This document shows positions 36,245 to 45,211 of a stretch of DNA of 64,000 nt, one piece after another. The stretch comes from Pedobacter borealis DSM 19626 (lineage in GTDB: Bacteria > Bacteroidota > Bacteroidia > Sphingobacteriales > Sphingobacteriaceae): positions 1-64,000 of the forward strand of contig NZ_JAUG01000005.1 of the NCBI RefSeq assembly GCF_000708285.2, given 5' to 3'. A program made the position numbers and the translations under genes. Within the stretch, counting starts at the first letter, position 1; each line of letters opens with the position of its first letter. The notes below the pieces were generated by a model, which was not told the DNA's origin, made no database searches, and saw only the letters and a program-made list of their open reading frames with translations.

Positions 36245-37357
36245 ATGAAAGGACAGAGAAAAATCAGGCACGGAAGCTTATTCAGTGGGATAGGCGGCTT
36301 TGACCTGGCGGCAGAATGGATGGGGTGGGATAATGTGTTTCACTGTGAGTTGAATGCATTCTGTAAACAAGTGTTGAGTTATTATTATCCAAAAGCAAAA
36401 AGCTATGGAAATATCAAAGAAACAGATTTCAGGCCGCAAAGAGGCTGCATCGACATCCTTACCGGAGGTTTCCCCTGCCAGCCATTCAGTGTCGCAGGAA
36501 AGCGGCAGGGAACTGCCGATGAGCGCCATTTGTGGCCGGACATGCTTAGAGCAATACGAGAAATTCGACCCCCGTGGATCGTGGGCGAGAACGTTCGCGG
36601 AATCATTAGTTGGAGCGAAGGTGTGGTCTTCGAGCAGGTGCAGATTGACCTGGAAGCTGAAGGATACCAGGTTCAACCGTATGTTCTTCCTGCTGCAGGT
36701 CTCGGCGCTCCGCACCGAAGAGAAAGGGTCTGGTTTATTGCCTACTCCGGTAACAATGGATACGGGGGCAAGCGATATCCTGAAGATAGACCAGCGACGG
36801 GAGAAATTAAAGGCAATGAAGATCAACGGCAACGGTTTTGGAATGAGCCTGGCAGAGATGGTGCAGCGAATGCTTCTTCCAACACCGCTAACATCAGATG
36901 CGACGATGGGGAGCATCATCGGCAAGAACGACCAGTTCAGAGCTACCCGTGGGCTGCCGCGAAAATACAACCAGAATGGGAAATCGGGCAGCGTGGGGCT
37001 GGCCCGCTTGGTGCAATTGCTACCAACGCCAATAGCAAGGGATTGGAAGGGGAAACAGGCAAGAGAATACAACAGGGAGGTCAAACCCACGAGCCTGCCG
37101 GGCACTATGGAATTCCGGGTTGGGAAAACTTCCCACAAACTCAGCCCACTATTTGTCGAGGAAATGATGGGATTCCCGGCAAACTGGATTTTGATGCCCT
37201 TTTTGAATTGTACCCATCTACCATCATGCCCATAACATTTCCCAAATGGCGGACCGAGAGTATAAAGGCATTAGGCAACGCGATCGTGCCCGGCCTGGCA
37301 TACCAAATATTTAAAGCTATAGAGAAAACGATGGCTGGTTTAAATAGAACATTATGA
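36245..37357 (+). CDS. dcm: C5-cytosine DNA methyltransferase (phage/element type)
   Basis: A 370-residue enzyme with ordered motifs: I at residues 10-20 (GSLFSGIGGFD), IV with the catalytic Cys78 in GGFPCQPFS, VI as ENV (115-117), VIII in APHRRERVWF and X in KALGNAIVPGLAYQI. It methylates cytosine in DNA. The segment between motifs VIII and X is low in hydrophobic residues and rich in Gly/Asn/Gln, as expected if constrained by a second frame: an 831-base ORF in the +1 frame lies fully inside this gene. Its stop overlaps the next ATG (ATGA). It probably protects the element from restriction. Confidence 0.92.
   Translation: MKGQRKIRHGSLFSGIGGFDLAAEWMGWDNVFHCELNAFCKQVLSYYYPKAKSYGNIKETDFRPQRGCIDILTGGFPCQPFSVAGKRQGTADERHLWPDMLRAIREIRPPWIVGENVRGIISWSEGVVFEQVQIDLEAEGYQVQPYVLPAAGLGAPHRRERVWFIAYSGNNGYGGKRYPEDRPATGEIKGNEDQRQRFWNEPGRDGAANASSNTANIRCDDGEHHRQERPVQSYPWAAAKIQPEWEIGQRGAGPLGAIATNANSKGLEGETGKRIQQGGQTHEPAGHYGIPGWENFPQTQPTICRGNDGIPGKLDFDALFELYPSTIMPITFPKWRTESIKALGNAIVPGLAYQIFKAIEKTMAGLNRTL
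36405..37235 (+). CDS. Protein fully nested inside dcm in the +1 frame (overprinted ORF)
   Basis: A 276-residue frame starting MEISKKQISGR and lying wholly within dcm. It is not random-looking: it repeats LLPTP followed by an Asp (GLLPTPVTMD, MLLPTPLTSD and QLLPTPIARDWKG), and ends with LSPLFVEEMMGFPANW. The LLPTP/MGFPxxW pattern is what I know from the variable C-terminal part of some phage cytosine methyltransferases and from stand-alone proteins annotated next to Dcm in Bacteroidota phages. It may form part of the target-recognition unit supplied in trans, or a companion protein. Expression is not proven; no strong ribosome site precedes it. If it is real, two conserved proteins share 831 bases. 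Confidence 0.6.
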   Translation: MEISKKQISGRKEAASTSLPEVSPASHSVSQESGRELPMSAICGRTCLEQYEKFDPRGSWARTFAESLVGAKVWSSSRCRLTWKLKDTRFNRMFFLLQVSALRTEEKGSGLLPTPVTMDTGASDILKIDQRREKLKAMKINGNGFGMSLAEMVQRMLLPTPLTSDATMGSIIGKNDQFRATRGLPRKYNQNGKSGSVGLARLVQLLPTPIARDWKGKQAREYNREVKPTSLPGTMEFRVGKTSHKLSPLFVEEMMGFPANWILMPFLNCTHLPSCP

Positions 37358-37503
37358 AAATACAACTTAAAAACATCAAGCATATGCCCTCCCTTAGCCA
37401 GGAGACCGAAGCATTTACCGCCAATCTTTATATAAACGATGCTCATGTCGGTTTTGTAGAGAACGGGGGATACGGTGGCAATACGGACTATTTTTCAACC
37501 TAA
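37354..37503 (+). pseudogene. Truncated N-terminal fragment of an element-specific protein
   Basis: A 49-residue frame that overlaps the dcm stop by four bases (ATGA). It opens MKIQLKNIKHMPSLSQETE and includes LYINDAHVGFVENGGYGG. This resembles the start of the 211-residue protein at 40656 (LLIDGIDVGTTWNEGYGAATHY), and relatives I recall are about 200 residues long. The stop comes early, so the gene is probably broken. Confidence 0.55.
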
Positions 37504-37548
37504 AGAAGTTATGCATAAGACTGCGAAGAAGAATAAACCCCAAAGGTT

Positions 37549-38511
37549 ATGAACGAAGAAGAGATGGAAACGCTACTTAAAAATCTTGAAGCAAGAGGGT
37601 TTGCGGATCAAAGGTTGAAGCTAGGCATAGAAAAAACCGAGCAACTGGGACTACCCACATTTTTAATTCCCTTCGACAGAGCATTTGACGGTGGCCAAAT
37701 GTTTTACAAATTACAGATTCAGTGGAATGATGATGCCCTTGGTTTTGAGCTTGCGGCAATACATGCAACTCTTAGAACGCCCGTGAGTATCGATCGAAAT
37801 GTATTTCAGGGATTTGATACGGTTGTACTGGATAAGCAAATGGATGAGATCGACTGGCAGCAGTATTGGAATTCTACAATCGACGGGCCTGCGTTGCCAG
37901 ACAATTTTCAAAATGCAATAGGCTGTATCGATGGCATTGCTCAATTGCTGTTATCCGAATCTACGCAAGCAAAACATGCTGGAGATCTATTGATGTATAA
38001 ACACTGGCCTGCTAATATCTACAACATTTTTTCTGGAGAACCGGACAAAATGAGACGGGCACATGAGCATAGTTACACCTTTAAGCTAAGTTCCTATCCG
38101 GACATTTCTGCGGCTACAGCTTATACGATCATTTCGGAAATGGCCGCCTCCTTTTTAAACAGCGACCAACAAAATAGTGCATCGTTAACCCTGGAACATT
38201 CAAATCTACAGCAGATTCAAAGAGCTATTGCAACTAGTATTGTTTTTGGCAATCCCAATGGTAGCCTCAGTCAATTGACCTTTAACAGTCCCATTCAAGA
38301 AATTCTAAGAACACCTTATGGTGAGATAATGATTATGTATGCAATTACAGACCACGTTGTGCCCAGACTTAAAAATGGTGATCGGGTTTTGAACGATAAT
38401 ATACCTACGGAGATTTATGTGGATGCAGGGCTTAAAGAAAGCCAATACACTGCGTTTAAGCATAAAACAGCAAGACCGAAACACCCACATAGGAAAGGCA
38501 AAAAACTATAA
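37549..38511 (+). CDS. Element-specific protein, paralogue of the 38576 gene
   Basis: A 320-residue cytoplasmic protein of unknown function. The N-terminal 110 residues (LEARGFADQRLKLGIEK ... DEIDWQQYW) align by eye with the same part of the 536-residue protein downstream. The C-terminus is strongly basic (KHKTARPKHPHRKGKKL), suggesting nucleic-acid or membrane contact. It lies in a rightward series leading to the mobilization genes; proteins of this kind are usual cargo of Bacteroidota conjugative and mobilizable elements. Confidence 0.7.
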   Translation: MNEEEMETLLKNLEARGFADQRLKLGIEKTEQLGLPTFLIPFDRAFDGGQMFYKLQIQWNDDALGFELAAIHATLRTPVSIDRNVFQGFDTVVLDKQMDEIDWQQYWNSTIDGPALPDNFQNAIGCIDGIAQLLLSESTQAKHAGDLLMYKHWPANIYNIFSGEPDKMRRAHEHSYTFKLSSYPDISAATAYTIISEMAASFLNSDQQNSASLTLEHSNLQQIQRAIATSIVFGNPNGSLSQLTFNSPIQEILRTPYGEIMIMYAITDHVVPRLKNGDRVLNDNIPTEIYVDAGLKESQYTAFKHKTARPKHPHRKGKKL

Positions 38512-38575
38512 GGCTTTTTATGGGCCCCAATAAAAAACTCTATAAGCAATGATTACCCAATAATATAAGTAGAGA

Positions 38576-40186
38576 ATGGATAGTGAGAAGGAAGAACAAT
38601 TATTAAATTATCTGAATAGCCTGGGCTTTTACGGGGATACTTTAAAAGAAGAAATTCTGTACCATACGAATTTGTATCAGCCTGTTTTTTCCGTAAATCA
38701 TAGAATTGATTATGGAGAAGAGGCAATGCTCTTCCGGCTGAGGTTCGAACGGGATTTGCAGTTCGACGCTTACCGCCTGGCCAGTTACAAGGCTACACAT
38801 CAGGAAGCCATTACAATTGACCATAAGACAATTAATGATGTCGACACCGGTAAGCTTGAGCAGTATATGAAGATTGAGGATTGGCCTGCATATTTTAGCA
38901 AGAATGGTGACTCGCGGCTTAACGAACAGGATAAAGCTTCTATTGAAAAAACCATTGAACAGCTCAATAGATTATCTTCCGGGCAGAACTTTGATGGGAT
39001 AAAGATACAGCAAGAGCTGATGTTCAAATATTGGCCAGAGGACATAGCAAATCTTCCAGATGGCAATGAACTGAAGTACATGCATCAACGCAGCCGGGAT
39101 TTTTCTGCAGGAGCATCCGGTATCTGCACCAGTACTGAGGCGTACCTGCAGGTTTCTGGAAGATTTAATGATCTGCTTGAAAAAATGATGGCACTTAAGC
39201 TTGATCAATATGCAAACTTTGATACTTACAGCGCACTTACCCGTTTGCCGGCAGACAATCCAAAAGAGTTCTTGATAACCTGTTTCCATAACAACACGGA
39301 GGCTTATGGGGAATTTTCCATTCCTGTTACAAGCGTTGATGGCTGGTATAGTATTGATGAATATCGTGCAAGTCTGTGGATATATCCTGAGATTGAACAT
39401 GGAGTATTCAATGGCATAAACACATTGGAGTTGGAGAAAGTCATGCAATCCGTTGACTGGTCTAATGATGGCGAACTGTTTGTAATTCACGATGATCGCG
39501 AACCAGAGTTTTATCCCAAGATCGATATGATTCAGCAACAAATATTTCAGTTACAGCAGGACGAAAAAGGTGCGGTAATTGCAGATCTCTTCCAGCTAAA
39601 GTACTGGCAATATTCTTCTTTCTTTGAGGCTCTGGTACGGCAGGAGGCTGATAAGCTTCTTGAGTCTCTTCCTAAAATTGAACGCTATTTCCCTTGTGAG
39701 GTAGATGCCGGCATTGCCTGGAACCTTCTCTGTGGCAGGACTGTTCTTGATAGTAACGTATATCCTCTTTCGCCGAGCAATGCCGAGTGGCTTCGCCTGG
39801 ACACCAATGAATATTCCGGTGAAAAGAACCTTGCATTTACTGAAATTTATGAGGTTTCTCATGAAAGACTTTCGGCATTGGTTCAGCAGATACCAACTAA
39901 ACCAGATCATGGTGTCGTGTATGACCTGACTAGGGGTAATATTGTTCCAGTTACTCTTTATAACGGGGCAAAAGTTCTGTTGCAAGCTAATCCGGAACAC
40001 AAAACAATTGATTTTTTTACCCCTGAAAACAAACCAATACCGATCAATTTAAACTTTGATCCTGACTGGAAACCCTTGTATTCAGTCCCCCCAGCATTGT
40101 CTGAAGGGGAGCGGATCAAGCTTGCGCAACCAAGTCGCACGCAACATCAGTTCCGGAGGAAAAAAGGTAAAGGAAAGGGAATCTAA
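38576..40186 (+). CDS. Large element-specific protein with basic C-terminal tail
   Basis: A 536-residue protein with no recognised domain. Its N-terminus is related to the preceding gene (YLNSLGFYGDTLKEEILYH ... MKIEDWPAYF). The last residues, RRKKGKGKGI, reappear in the broken gene at 40228-40646. Repetition of the same N-terminal unit and tail in neighbouring genes suggests a family expanded within the element. Role unknown; no signal peptide or membrane segment. Confidence 0.7.
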   Translation: MDSEKEEQLLNYLNSLGFYGDTLKEEILYHTNLYQPVFSVNHRIDYGEEAMLFRLRFERDLQFDAYRLASYKATHQEAITIDHKTINDVDTGKLEQYMKIEDWPAYFSKNGDSRLNEQDKASIEKTIEQLNRLSSGQNFDGIKIQQELMFKYWPEDIANLPDGNELKYMHQRSRDFSAGASGICTSTEAYLQVSGRFNDLLEKMMALKLDQYANFDTYSALTRLPADNPKEFLITCFHNNTEAYGEFSIPVTSVDGWYSIDEYRASLWIYPEIEHGVFNGINTLELEKVMQSVDWSNDGELFVIHDDREPEFYPKIDMIQQQIFQLQQDEKGAVIADLFQLKYWQYSSFFEALVRQEADKLLESLPKIERYFPCEVDAGIAWNLLCGRTVLDSNVYPLSPSNAEWLRLDTNEYSGEKNLAFTEIYEVSHERLSALVQQIPTKPDHGVVYDLTRGNIVPVTLYNGAKVLLQANPEHKTIDFFTPENKPIPINLNFDPDWKPLYSVPPALSEGERIKLAQPSRTQHQFRRKKGKGKGI

Positions 40187-40227
40187 CGCCGGTCAGGCAG
40201 ACGAAATTAAGATGAGACAATAAGATT

Positions 40228-40646
40228 ATGGAAGATATTGGTAACAGTTATACGGCATATTCTTTAGGGAACCTCGAGAAATTGGTTATAGAAGCAGAAC
40301 GGTTAAACAGCAGTAACTTACTGGAAGCTATTTTAAAGGATGATGGCTTTACGAAGCAAGGTGACAACCGATATTCCGGTAAAGATCCGGATCAAATAAT
40401 TGAGCTTACCCCCGGCGAAAATGGATTGTCCTATGTAAATAAACTACAGGAAGCAGACCGCGGGCAGCTCATCCAGTTCCTGCAGAACAGGATGATAAGC
40501 GAGCAATATATTATCCCCAATACCGATTTAATATCTTCCTATCCGCTGTACAGGTCGCCCTACAATTTGAAGAAAAGAACAAAAGAAAACAGATAAAGAT
40601 AACGAACCGGCCAGTACGAAAAAAAGGCAAAGGCAGGGGTATTTAA
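40228..40646 (+). pseudogene. Frameshifted element-specific protein with the RKKGKGRGI tail
   Basis: The frame from ATG 40228 runs for 122 residues and ends at 40596. From about 40503 another frame is open to 40646 and encodes ALQFEEKNKRKQIKITN and PVRKKGKGRGI, the same tail as the previous gene. In the first frame the last 20 residues look random. A one-base shift near 40530-40545 would rejoin the two parts. This is either a real mutation or a sequencing error. Confidence 0.6.
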
Positions 40647-40655
40647 TTAATAAAG

Positions 40656-41291
40656 ATGCAGATAGGAATTGAAGATTTAAGCTATCATTTTCCGTTAACG
40701 GAACCGTTTCCGGTGTTCAAGGGGACACTGCTCATCGACGGTATTGATGTAGGCACAACGTGGAATGAAGGGTATGGTGCAGCGACCCACTATTCAGCAA
40801 ATGATCATGGCATTGTGCTTATCAGACAAGCAGAAGATGAATGTCTGAGTAAAGAAATGGTCTTTAAAGCAGAGAATGGAAACGGAGAGTTATGGCTAAG
40901 GCGTACCCTTTCACTGAGCATCGACCAAAAGGTTATGGGGGACATTTACAGGCATGGTCGGGAGCTGGGTCGGCATAATAGAGCGGCAGAGAACTTGTTA
41001 CCAGCAATGACAAGTCAGACGGAATTACCAAGTCGTGAAAAATTATACAGGGACATGCAGCGAGGGATTCTCACTGGCAAACTTAGTGACTATTATATTC
41101 ACGACTTAGGTATCTCTCTTGCCCGTATTATAGAACATCCCGACGCAAAAGAAATACTGGTGCCCGCCCTGATGAACATCTCCAAGGCGTACAGCAGAAA
41201 GCAAATACTAAACACCAATATCGCTAACGCCATCCTGCAGGCTGCTGGATTGAAAAACAAACGAGACAAACGTTACCGGAAAGGATTGTAG
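40656..41291 (+). CDS. Element-specific protein of unknown function (211 residues)
   Basis: It begins MQIGIEDLSYHFPLTEPF and shows a beta-rich first third (KGTLLIDGIDVGTTWNEGYGA) followed by a helical region and a basic end (KNKRDKRYRKGL). The first 50 residues resemble the truncated frame at 37354. No catalytic motif is apparent. It is the last gene before the candidate oriT. Confidence 0.65.
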   Translation: MQIGIEDLSYHFPLTEPFPVFKGTLLIDGIDVGTTWNEGYGAATHYSANDHGIVLIRQAEDECLSKEMVFKAENGNGELWLRRTLSLSIDQKVMGDIYRHGRELGRHNRAAENLLPAMTSQTELPSREKLYRDMQRGILTGKLSDYYIHDLGISLARIIEHPDAKEILVPALMNISKAYSRKQILNTNIANAILQAAGLKNKRDKRYRKGL

Positions 41292-41340
41292 AGCATAAAA
41301 CAGGCATTAAGAAGAGAGAACACGTTTTTTGGGTGTTCAG

Positions 41341-41420
41341 CAAGATGTAGGTTTGTCGACAAACCATCTTGCCCCCTGCTACCCGCAGGGGGATGGAAAA
41401 CCCTCCGGAGTCGGGTTTTC
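41341..41420 (+). other. Candidate origin of transfer (oriT) with three stacked inverted repeats
   Basis: Three hairpins occur in 80 bases just upstream of the mobilization genes. First, a perfect 16-base palindrome GGTTTGTCGACAAACC (41351-41366) with an outer GCAAGAT/ATCTTGC pair. Second, CCCCCTGC with GCAGGGGG around five bases (41373-41393). Third, AAAACCC with GGGTTTT around nine bases (41398-41420). Position and structure fit an oriT acted on by the relaxase at 41840; the nick site cannot be assigned. Confidence 0.65.
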
Positions 41421-41447
41421 TGATGTTATTAGAATGAAAAGTGCTGT

Positions 41448-41855
41448 ATGGGAAAGAGAAAAAGTGAGGAAAGAAAACAGCTTAGCTATAGGATACATAC
41501 CCGTATTTCGAAAGAAAAATACGAAGAGCTCGTGCTACTTTTAAGCCAGAGCAAAAACATAAAATCCCTGAGTGCACTGCTGCGCCATATCCTCGATGGC
41601 AACAGAATTCTGGTCAGACACCAGGATATAACCAGCGATAAAATGCTGGCTGAGCTTGGCGCTGTCCGTAGGGAGCTTCATTCCATTGGCATAAATATAA
41701 ACCAGGTGACCAAACGTTTTCATGCCGAAAAACTTCCCGAATCCCGTATTGCACGCGTGCTTGATCTGACCCGCTTCTACCAGCAGGCGGAAGAGAAACT
41801 CACCGAGGTGATAGCGATAATTTCTAAAATCTCAGCGAAATGGTTGCCCGAATAG
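41448..41855 (+). CDS. mobA: Ribbon-helix-helix mobilization accessory protein (MobA/MobC-like)
   Basis: A 135-residue protein. The N-terminal third fits a ribbon-helix-helix DNA binder (YRIHTRISKEKYEELVLLL), and the middle carries the relaxosome-accessory pattern LGAVRRELHSIGININQVTKRFH. It would bind the oriT just upstream and help the relaxase. Its last 16 bases overlap the relaxase gene, so the two are translated together. In Bacteroidota elements this small gene is called mobA; elsewhere the family is called MobC. Confidence 0.85.
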   Translation: MGKRKSEERKQLSYRIHTRISKEKYEELVLLLSQSKNIKSLSALLRHILDGNRILVRHQDITSDKMLAELGAVRRELHSIGININQVTKRFHAEKLPESRIARVLDLTRFYQQAEEKLTEVIAIISKISAKWLPE

Positions 41856-43117
41856 CGCATGGGCAGAGCATCCGGGGGGTGCTCAACTACAATGAAAATA
41901 AAGTTGTGGACGGCGATGCTAAACTGCTCATGGCCTGCGGCTATCCCTTGGCCCCGGAGGATTTATCCTTTAAACAGAAGCTACATTTTTTTGAAATGCT
42001 GACCAGCCAGAACGAGATGGCGCGGACCAATACCCTGCACATATCGCTCAATTTTTCCAATAGGGAAGTCATAGATGATCAGCTCATGGAAAGGATAGCC
42101 ATTGACTATATGGAAAGGATCGGCTTTGGGCAGCAGCCCTTTCTTGTGTACCGGCATTATGATGCGGCTCATGCCCATATGCATATCGCGACGGTAAATA
42201 TTGCGGACGGTGGTGAGCGGATTGAAACACATAATCTGGGACGTAACCAGTCGGAGAAAGCACGTAGGGAAATTGAAAATGAGTATGGACTGATCAAGGC
42301 CGAAGATCAAAAAAAAGAAACAGAATTTTTGCTGAGTGCGGTTGATCTAAAGAAGATCAGCTACGGCAGAACAGAAACGAAAAAGGCAATTTCTGCTATC
42401 GTCCGCGAGGTAACCGGGAGTTACAGATTTACTTCTATCCCTGAATTAAACTCTGCCTTGGCCCAGTTTAATGTAACTGCCTACCAGGGAGAGGAAGGTT
42501 CGAAAATGAAGGAGAACGGTGGCCTTACCTATCATATCGTTGATGAAGAAGGCAAGAAATTGGGCGTGCCCATTAAGGCCAGCTCCATATATTCTTCCCC
42601 TACCTTAAAAAACCTGCAGAAGAAATATGCTCCAAATAAAGAAGCAAGGAAACCTTACGGCCAGCGCTTGAGGCATCTGCTGGACAAGGCCATCGCCAGT
42701 TCAAAAACCAGAGAGGAACTGGAAGCGCAACTTCGGTGCCAAGGCATCCGGATACTGTTCAGAGAGAACGTACAGGGACAGATCTATGGTGTCACTTTTA
42801 TTGATAACGGAACACGCGCGGTATTTAATGGCAGTGATCTGGGCAAAGCCTATGGTGCGAAAGCTTTTCTGGAAAGGCTGCCGAAACCGGTAGAGCCCAA
42901 TGAAAGAAATAGCCTCGTTATGTCGACAGGTAATATTAAAATAGAACCCGCGCCAGTAACATATCCTGCCGGATTTGATTCCCCCAATAAAAATTATCCC
43001 GCCCATGATCAGCCGGTCATCCTGATCCTGGTTGATACTTTGCTGTCCGATACTTATCAGGAAAATATGCCTGATCCTTTCAGGAGAAAAAAGAAAAAGA
43101 GAATACAAACAGAATAG
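41840..43117 (+). CDS. mobB: Relaxase / mobilization nuclease
   Basis: A 425-residue MobP-type relaxase. The metal site is YRHYDAAHAHMHIATVN (His106, Asp108, His111, His113, His115), and a conserved N-terminal stretch is RGVLNYNENKV. The nucleophilic Tyr is probably that of GVLNYNENK. It nicks oriT and pilots the strand into the recipient. The C-terminal 100 residues are variable and end basic (DPFRRKKKKRIQTE). It overlaps mobA and is followed after 25 bases by the coupling protein. Confidence 0.92.
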   Translation: MVARIAHGQSIRGVLNYNENKVVDGDAKLLMACGYPLAPEDLSFKQKLHFFEMLTSQNEMARTNTLHISLNFSNREVIDDQLMERIAIDYMERIGFGQQPFLVYRHYDAAHAHMHIATVNIADGGERIETHNLGRNQSEKARREIENEYGLIKAEDQKKETEFLLSAVDLKKISYGRTETKKAISAIVREVTGSYRFTSIPELNSALAQFNVTAYQGEEGSKMKENGGLTYHIVDEEGKKLGVPIKASSIYSSPTLKNLQKKYAPNKEARKPYGQRLRHLLDKAIASSKTREELEAQLRCQGIRILFRENVQGQIYGVTFIDNGTRAVFNGSDLGKAYGAKAFLERLPKPVEPNERNSLVMSTGNIKIEPAPVTYPAGFDSPNKNYPAHDQPVILILVDTLLSDTYQENMPDPFRRKKKKRIQTE

Positions 43118-43142
43118 TGAGTTGAAGATAAAGCCGTGAAGT

Positions 43143-45131
43143 ATGAATACTGGAGAGAACGCAGAAGCTTTAAGAAAGATCATTGACCTGACCCGCAAAT
43201 GCAGCATCATAATACTTGCCCTGCATTTTTATGTTTACTGTTATGCCGCTTTTGAGCGGTGGCATCTTGCACATGACATCATAAAACAGGTCTTAACAAA
43301 TATTGGGAATACCGGGCTGTTCCGGCATTTTTATATTTCAAAAATTGCGGCACTACTCCTGCTTTTTATATCCCTGATCGGTGCGAAGGGAAAAAAGGAT
43401 GAGAAGTTAAAAAGTGCTACTGCCATTCGCTCTTTGCTTTCCGGCCTGGTTATTTTCGGAGCCAGCCACATTCTCCTTAGGCTTCAGGCATCGGCAGAAG
43501 TTCTGGCCGGGATGTATATAAGTGTAACATCTCTTGGATACCTGTTCATCCTTAATGGCGGAGCGTTGCTTACCAGGTTATTGAAGCAGCGCCTGGATGA
43601 AGATATCTTTAATCAGTTGCAGGAAACTTTTCCCCAGGAAGAGAGATTACTTGAGAATGAGTACTCAATAAACCTTCCGGCGAGATACAACCTGAAGGGT
43701 AAAATCCGAAAGTCGTGGATAAATTTCCTCAACCCCTTCAGATCGCTTTTGGTAGCGGGAACCCCTGGTGCTGGTAAGAGCTACTTCGTAATAAGGCACG
43801 TTATCACGCAGCATCTGAGCAAGGGCTTCAGCATGTTCATTTACGATTTTAAGTTTCCGGACCTCTCCATTATTGCTTATAATTCTTACCTCAAGAACAA
43901 GCATAGATACAAGGTAGAGCCGAAATTTTATGTTATAGACTTCGACAACATTTACCATCGCTGCAATCCACTCTACCCGGAAAGCATGACCGATATTACC
44001 GATGCGACCGAGAGCAGCCGTACTATCATGTTGGGACTGAACCGCGAATGGATCAAAAAAACCGGGGATTTTTTTGTGGAAAGTCCAATCAATTTCCTGA
44101 CCGGTATTATCTGGTACCTGCGCAAATATAAGAACGGAAAGTACTGTACACTGCCGCATGTCATAGAGTTAATGCAGACAAATTATGATCAGCTTTTTCC
44201 GGTGCTCAGGACCGAACCGGAAATAGAAGTTCTGATCAATCCTTTTGTCACTGCGTATGTAAACGGGGCCATGGAACAGTTGGAAGGTCAGATCGCCTCT
44301 GCCAAGATTACCATGGCACGGCTGGCTTCTCCAATGCTCTATTACGTGCTTTCTGGCAACGACTTTACACTGGACATCAATAACCCGAAAGAACCCAAGA
44401 TTGTCTGCGTAGGCAATAATCCCCAGAAGGCGCAGGTCTATGGCGCTGTTCTATCCCTGTATGTTTCCAGGATGATCAAGTTGGTCAATAGAAAGGACCA
44501 GTTGAAATCATCACTTATCTTCGATGAGTTTCCTACGATATATATTGGTGGTGCTTCAGGTATCGAAGGCACGATAGCAACTGCCAGAGGGAATCGGGTC
44601 TGTACCTGCCTTGCAGTTCAGGATATATCTCAGTTGCGCAAAGACTATGGTAAGGAAAGTGCTGATGTGATCTTCAATATAGTGGGTAACATTATTAGCG
44701 GCCAGGTTTTAGGTGATACAGCGAAGACTTTGAGCGAGCGCTTTGGCAAGATCATGCAGCAGCGGCAGAGCCTTTCGATCAATGCAAATGATACCTCAAT
44801 TAGTAAGTCCACCCAGCTGGAATATGCTATTCCCGCTTCCAGGATTTCGACGCTTTCTTCTGGGGAATTTGTTGGTTCGGTTGCCGATAACCCAACGGAA
44901 AAAATTGAGCTGAAAAATTTTCACTGTGAGATTATTAATGACCATGACGCTATAGCTGCAGAAGAAGCCGCTTATGTTCCTATTCCAAAGGTGAGGAATG
45001 TTTCTGCTCAAGAAATAGATGATAATTATATTCAGATCAAAGAAGAGGTAGCAGTCATTATCGAAACAGAGATGGATAGAATTTATGCGACACCTGAATT
45101 AGCGCACCTTCTGGTGTCTAGGGATGATTAA
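43143..45131 (+). CDS. mobC: Type IV coupling protein (VirD4/TraG-like, YWFCY type)
   Basis: A 662-residue ATPase. The N-terminus has membrane segments with the YWFCY-like stretch LHFYVYCYAAFERW, and further helices near 64-80 and 97-140. Walker A is VAGTPGAGKSYF (about 204-215) and Walker B is SSLIFDEFPTIY; ATARGNRVCTCLAVQDISQLR follows as in VirD4 proteins. It would deliver the relaxosome to a transfer channel. No tra genes are seen in the window, so the element may borrow a channel, or those genes lie outside. A diverged copy of its last 15 codons occurs 1.1 kb downstream. Confidence 0.93.
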   Translation: MNTGENAEALRKIIDLTRKCSIIILALHFYVYCYAAFERWHLAHDIIKQVLTNIGNTGLFRHFYISKIAALLLLFISLIGAKGKKDEKLKSATAIRSLLSGLVIFGASHILLRLQASAEVLAGMYISVTSLGYLFILNGGALLTRLLKQRLDEDIFNQLQETFPQEERLLENEYSINLPARYNLKGKIRKSWINFLNPFRSLLVAGTPGAGKSYFVIRHVITQHLSKGFSMFIYDFKFPDLSIIAYNSYLKNKHRYKVEPKFYVIDFDNIYHRCNPLYPESMTDITDATESSRTIMLGLNREWIKKTGDFFVESPINFLTGIIWYLRKYKNGKYCTLPHVIELMQTNYDQLFPVLRTEPEIEVLINPFVTAYVNGAMEQLEGQIASAKITMARLASPMLYYVLSGNDFTLDINNPKEPKIVCVGNNPQKAQVYGAVLSLYVSRMIKLVNRKDQLKSSLIFDEFPTIYIGGASGIEGTIATARGNRVCTCLAVQDISQLRKDYGKESADVIFNIVGNIISGQVLGDTAKTLSERFGKIMQQRQSLSINANDTSISKSTQLEYAIPASRISTLSSGEFVGSVADNPTEKIELKNFHCEIINDHDAIAAEEAAYVPIPKVRNVSAQEIDDNYIQIKEEVAVIIETEMDRIYATPELAHLLVSRDD

Positions 45132-45211
45132 ACCGGGTATCATTCCCGATGCTTCAGCGCTACGATGATGGTATAATTTTTGTTTTAAAAACAGGACCTA
45201 GTTAACCGATT

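Noticed and set aside
36278..37138. A 286-residue open frame on the minus strand across dcm
   Set aside because: It shows no family signature, has Ser/Cys-rich low-quality sequence and follows from the codon constraint of the two sense frames.
41329..41544. A 71-residue frame running through the oriT hairpins into mobA
   Set aside because: It encodes the palindromes and overlaps mobA out of frame, so it is a shadow.
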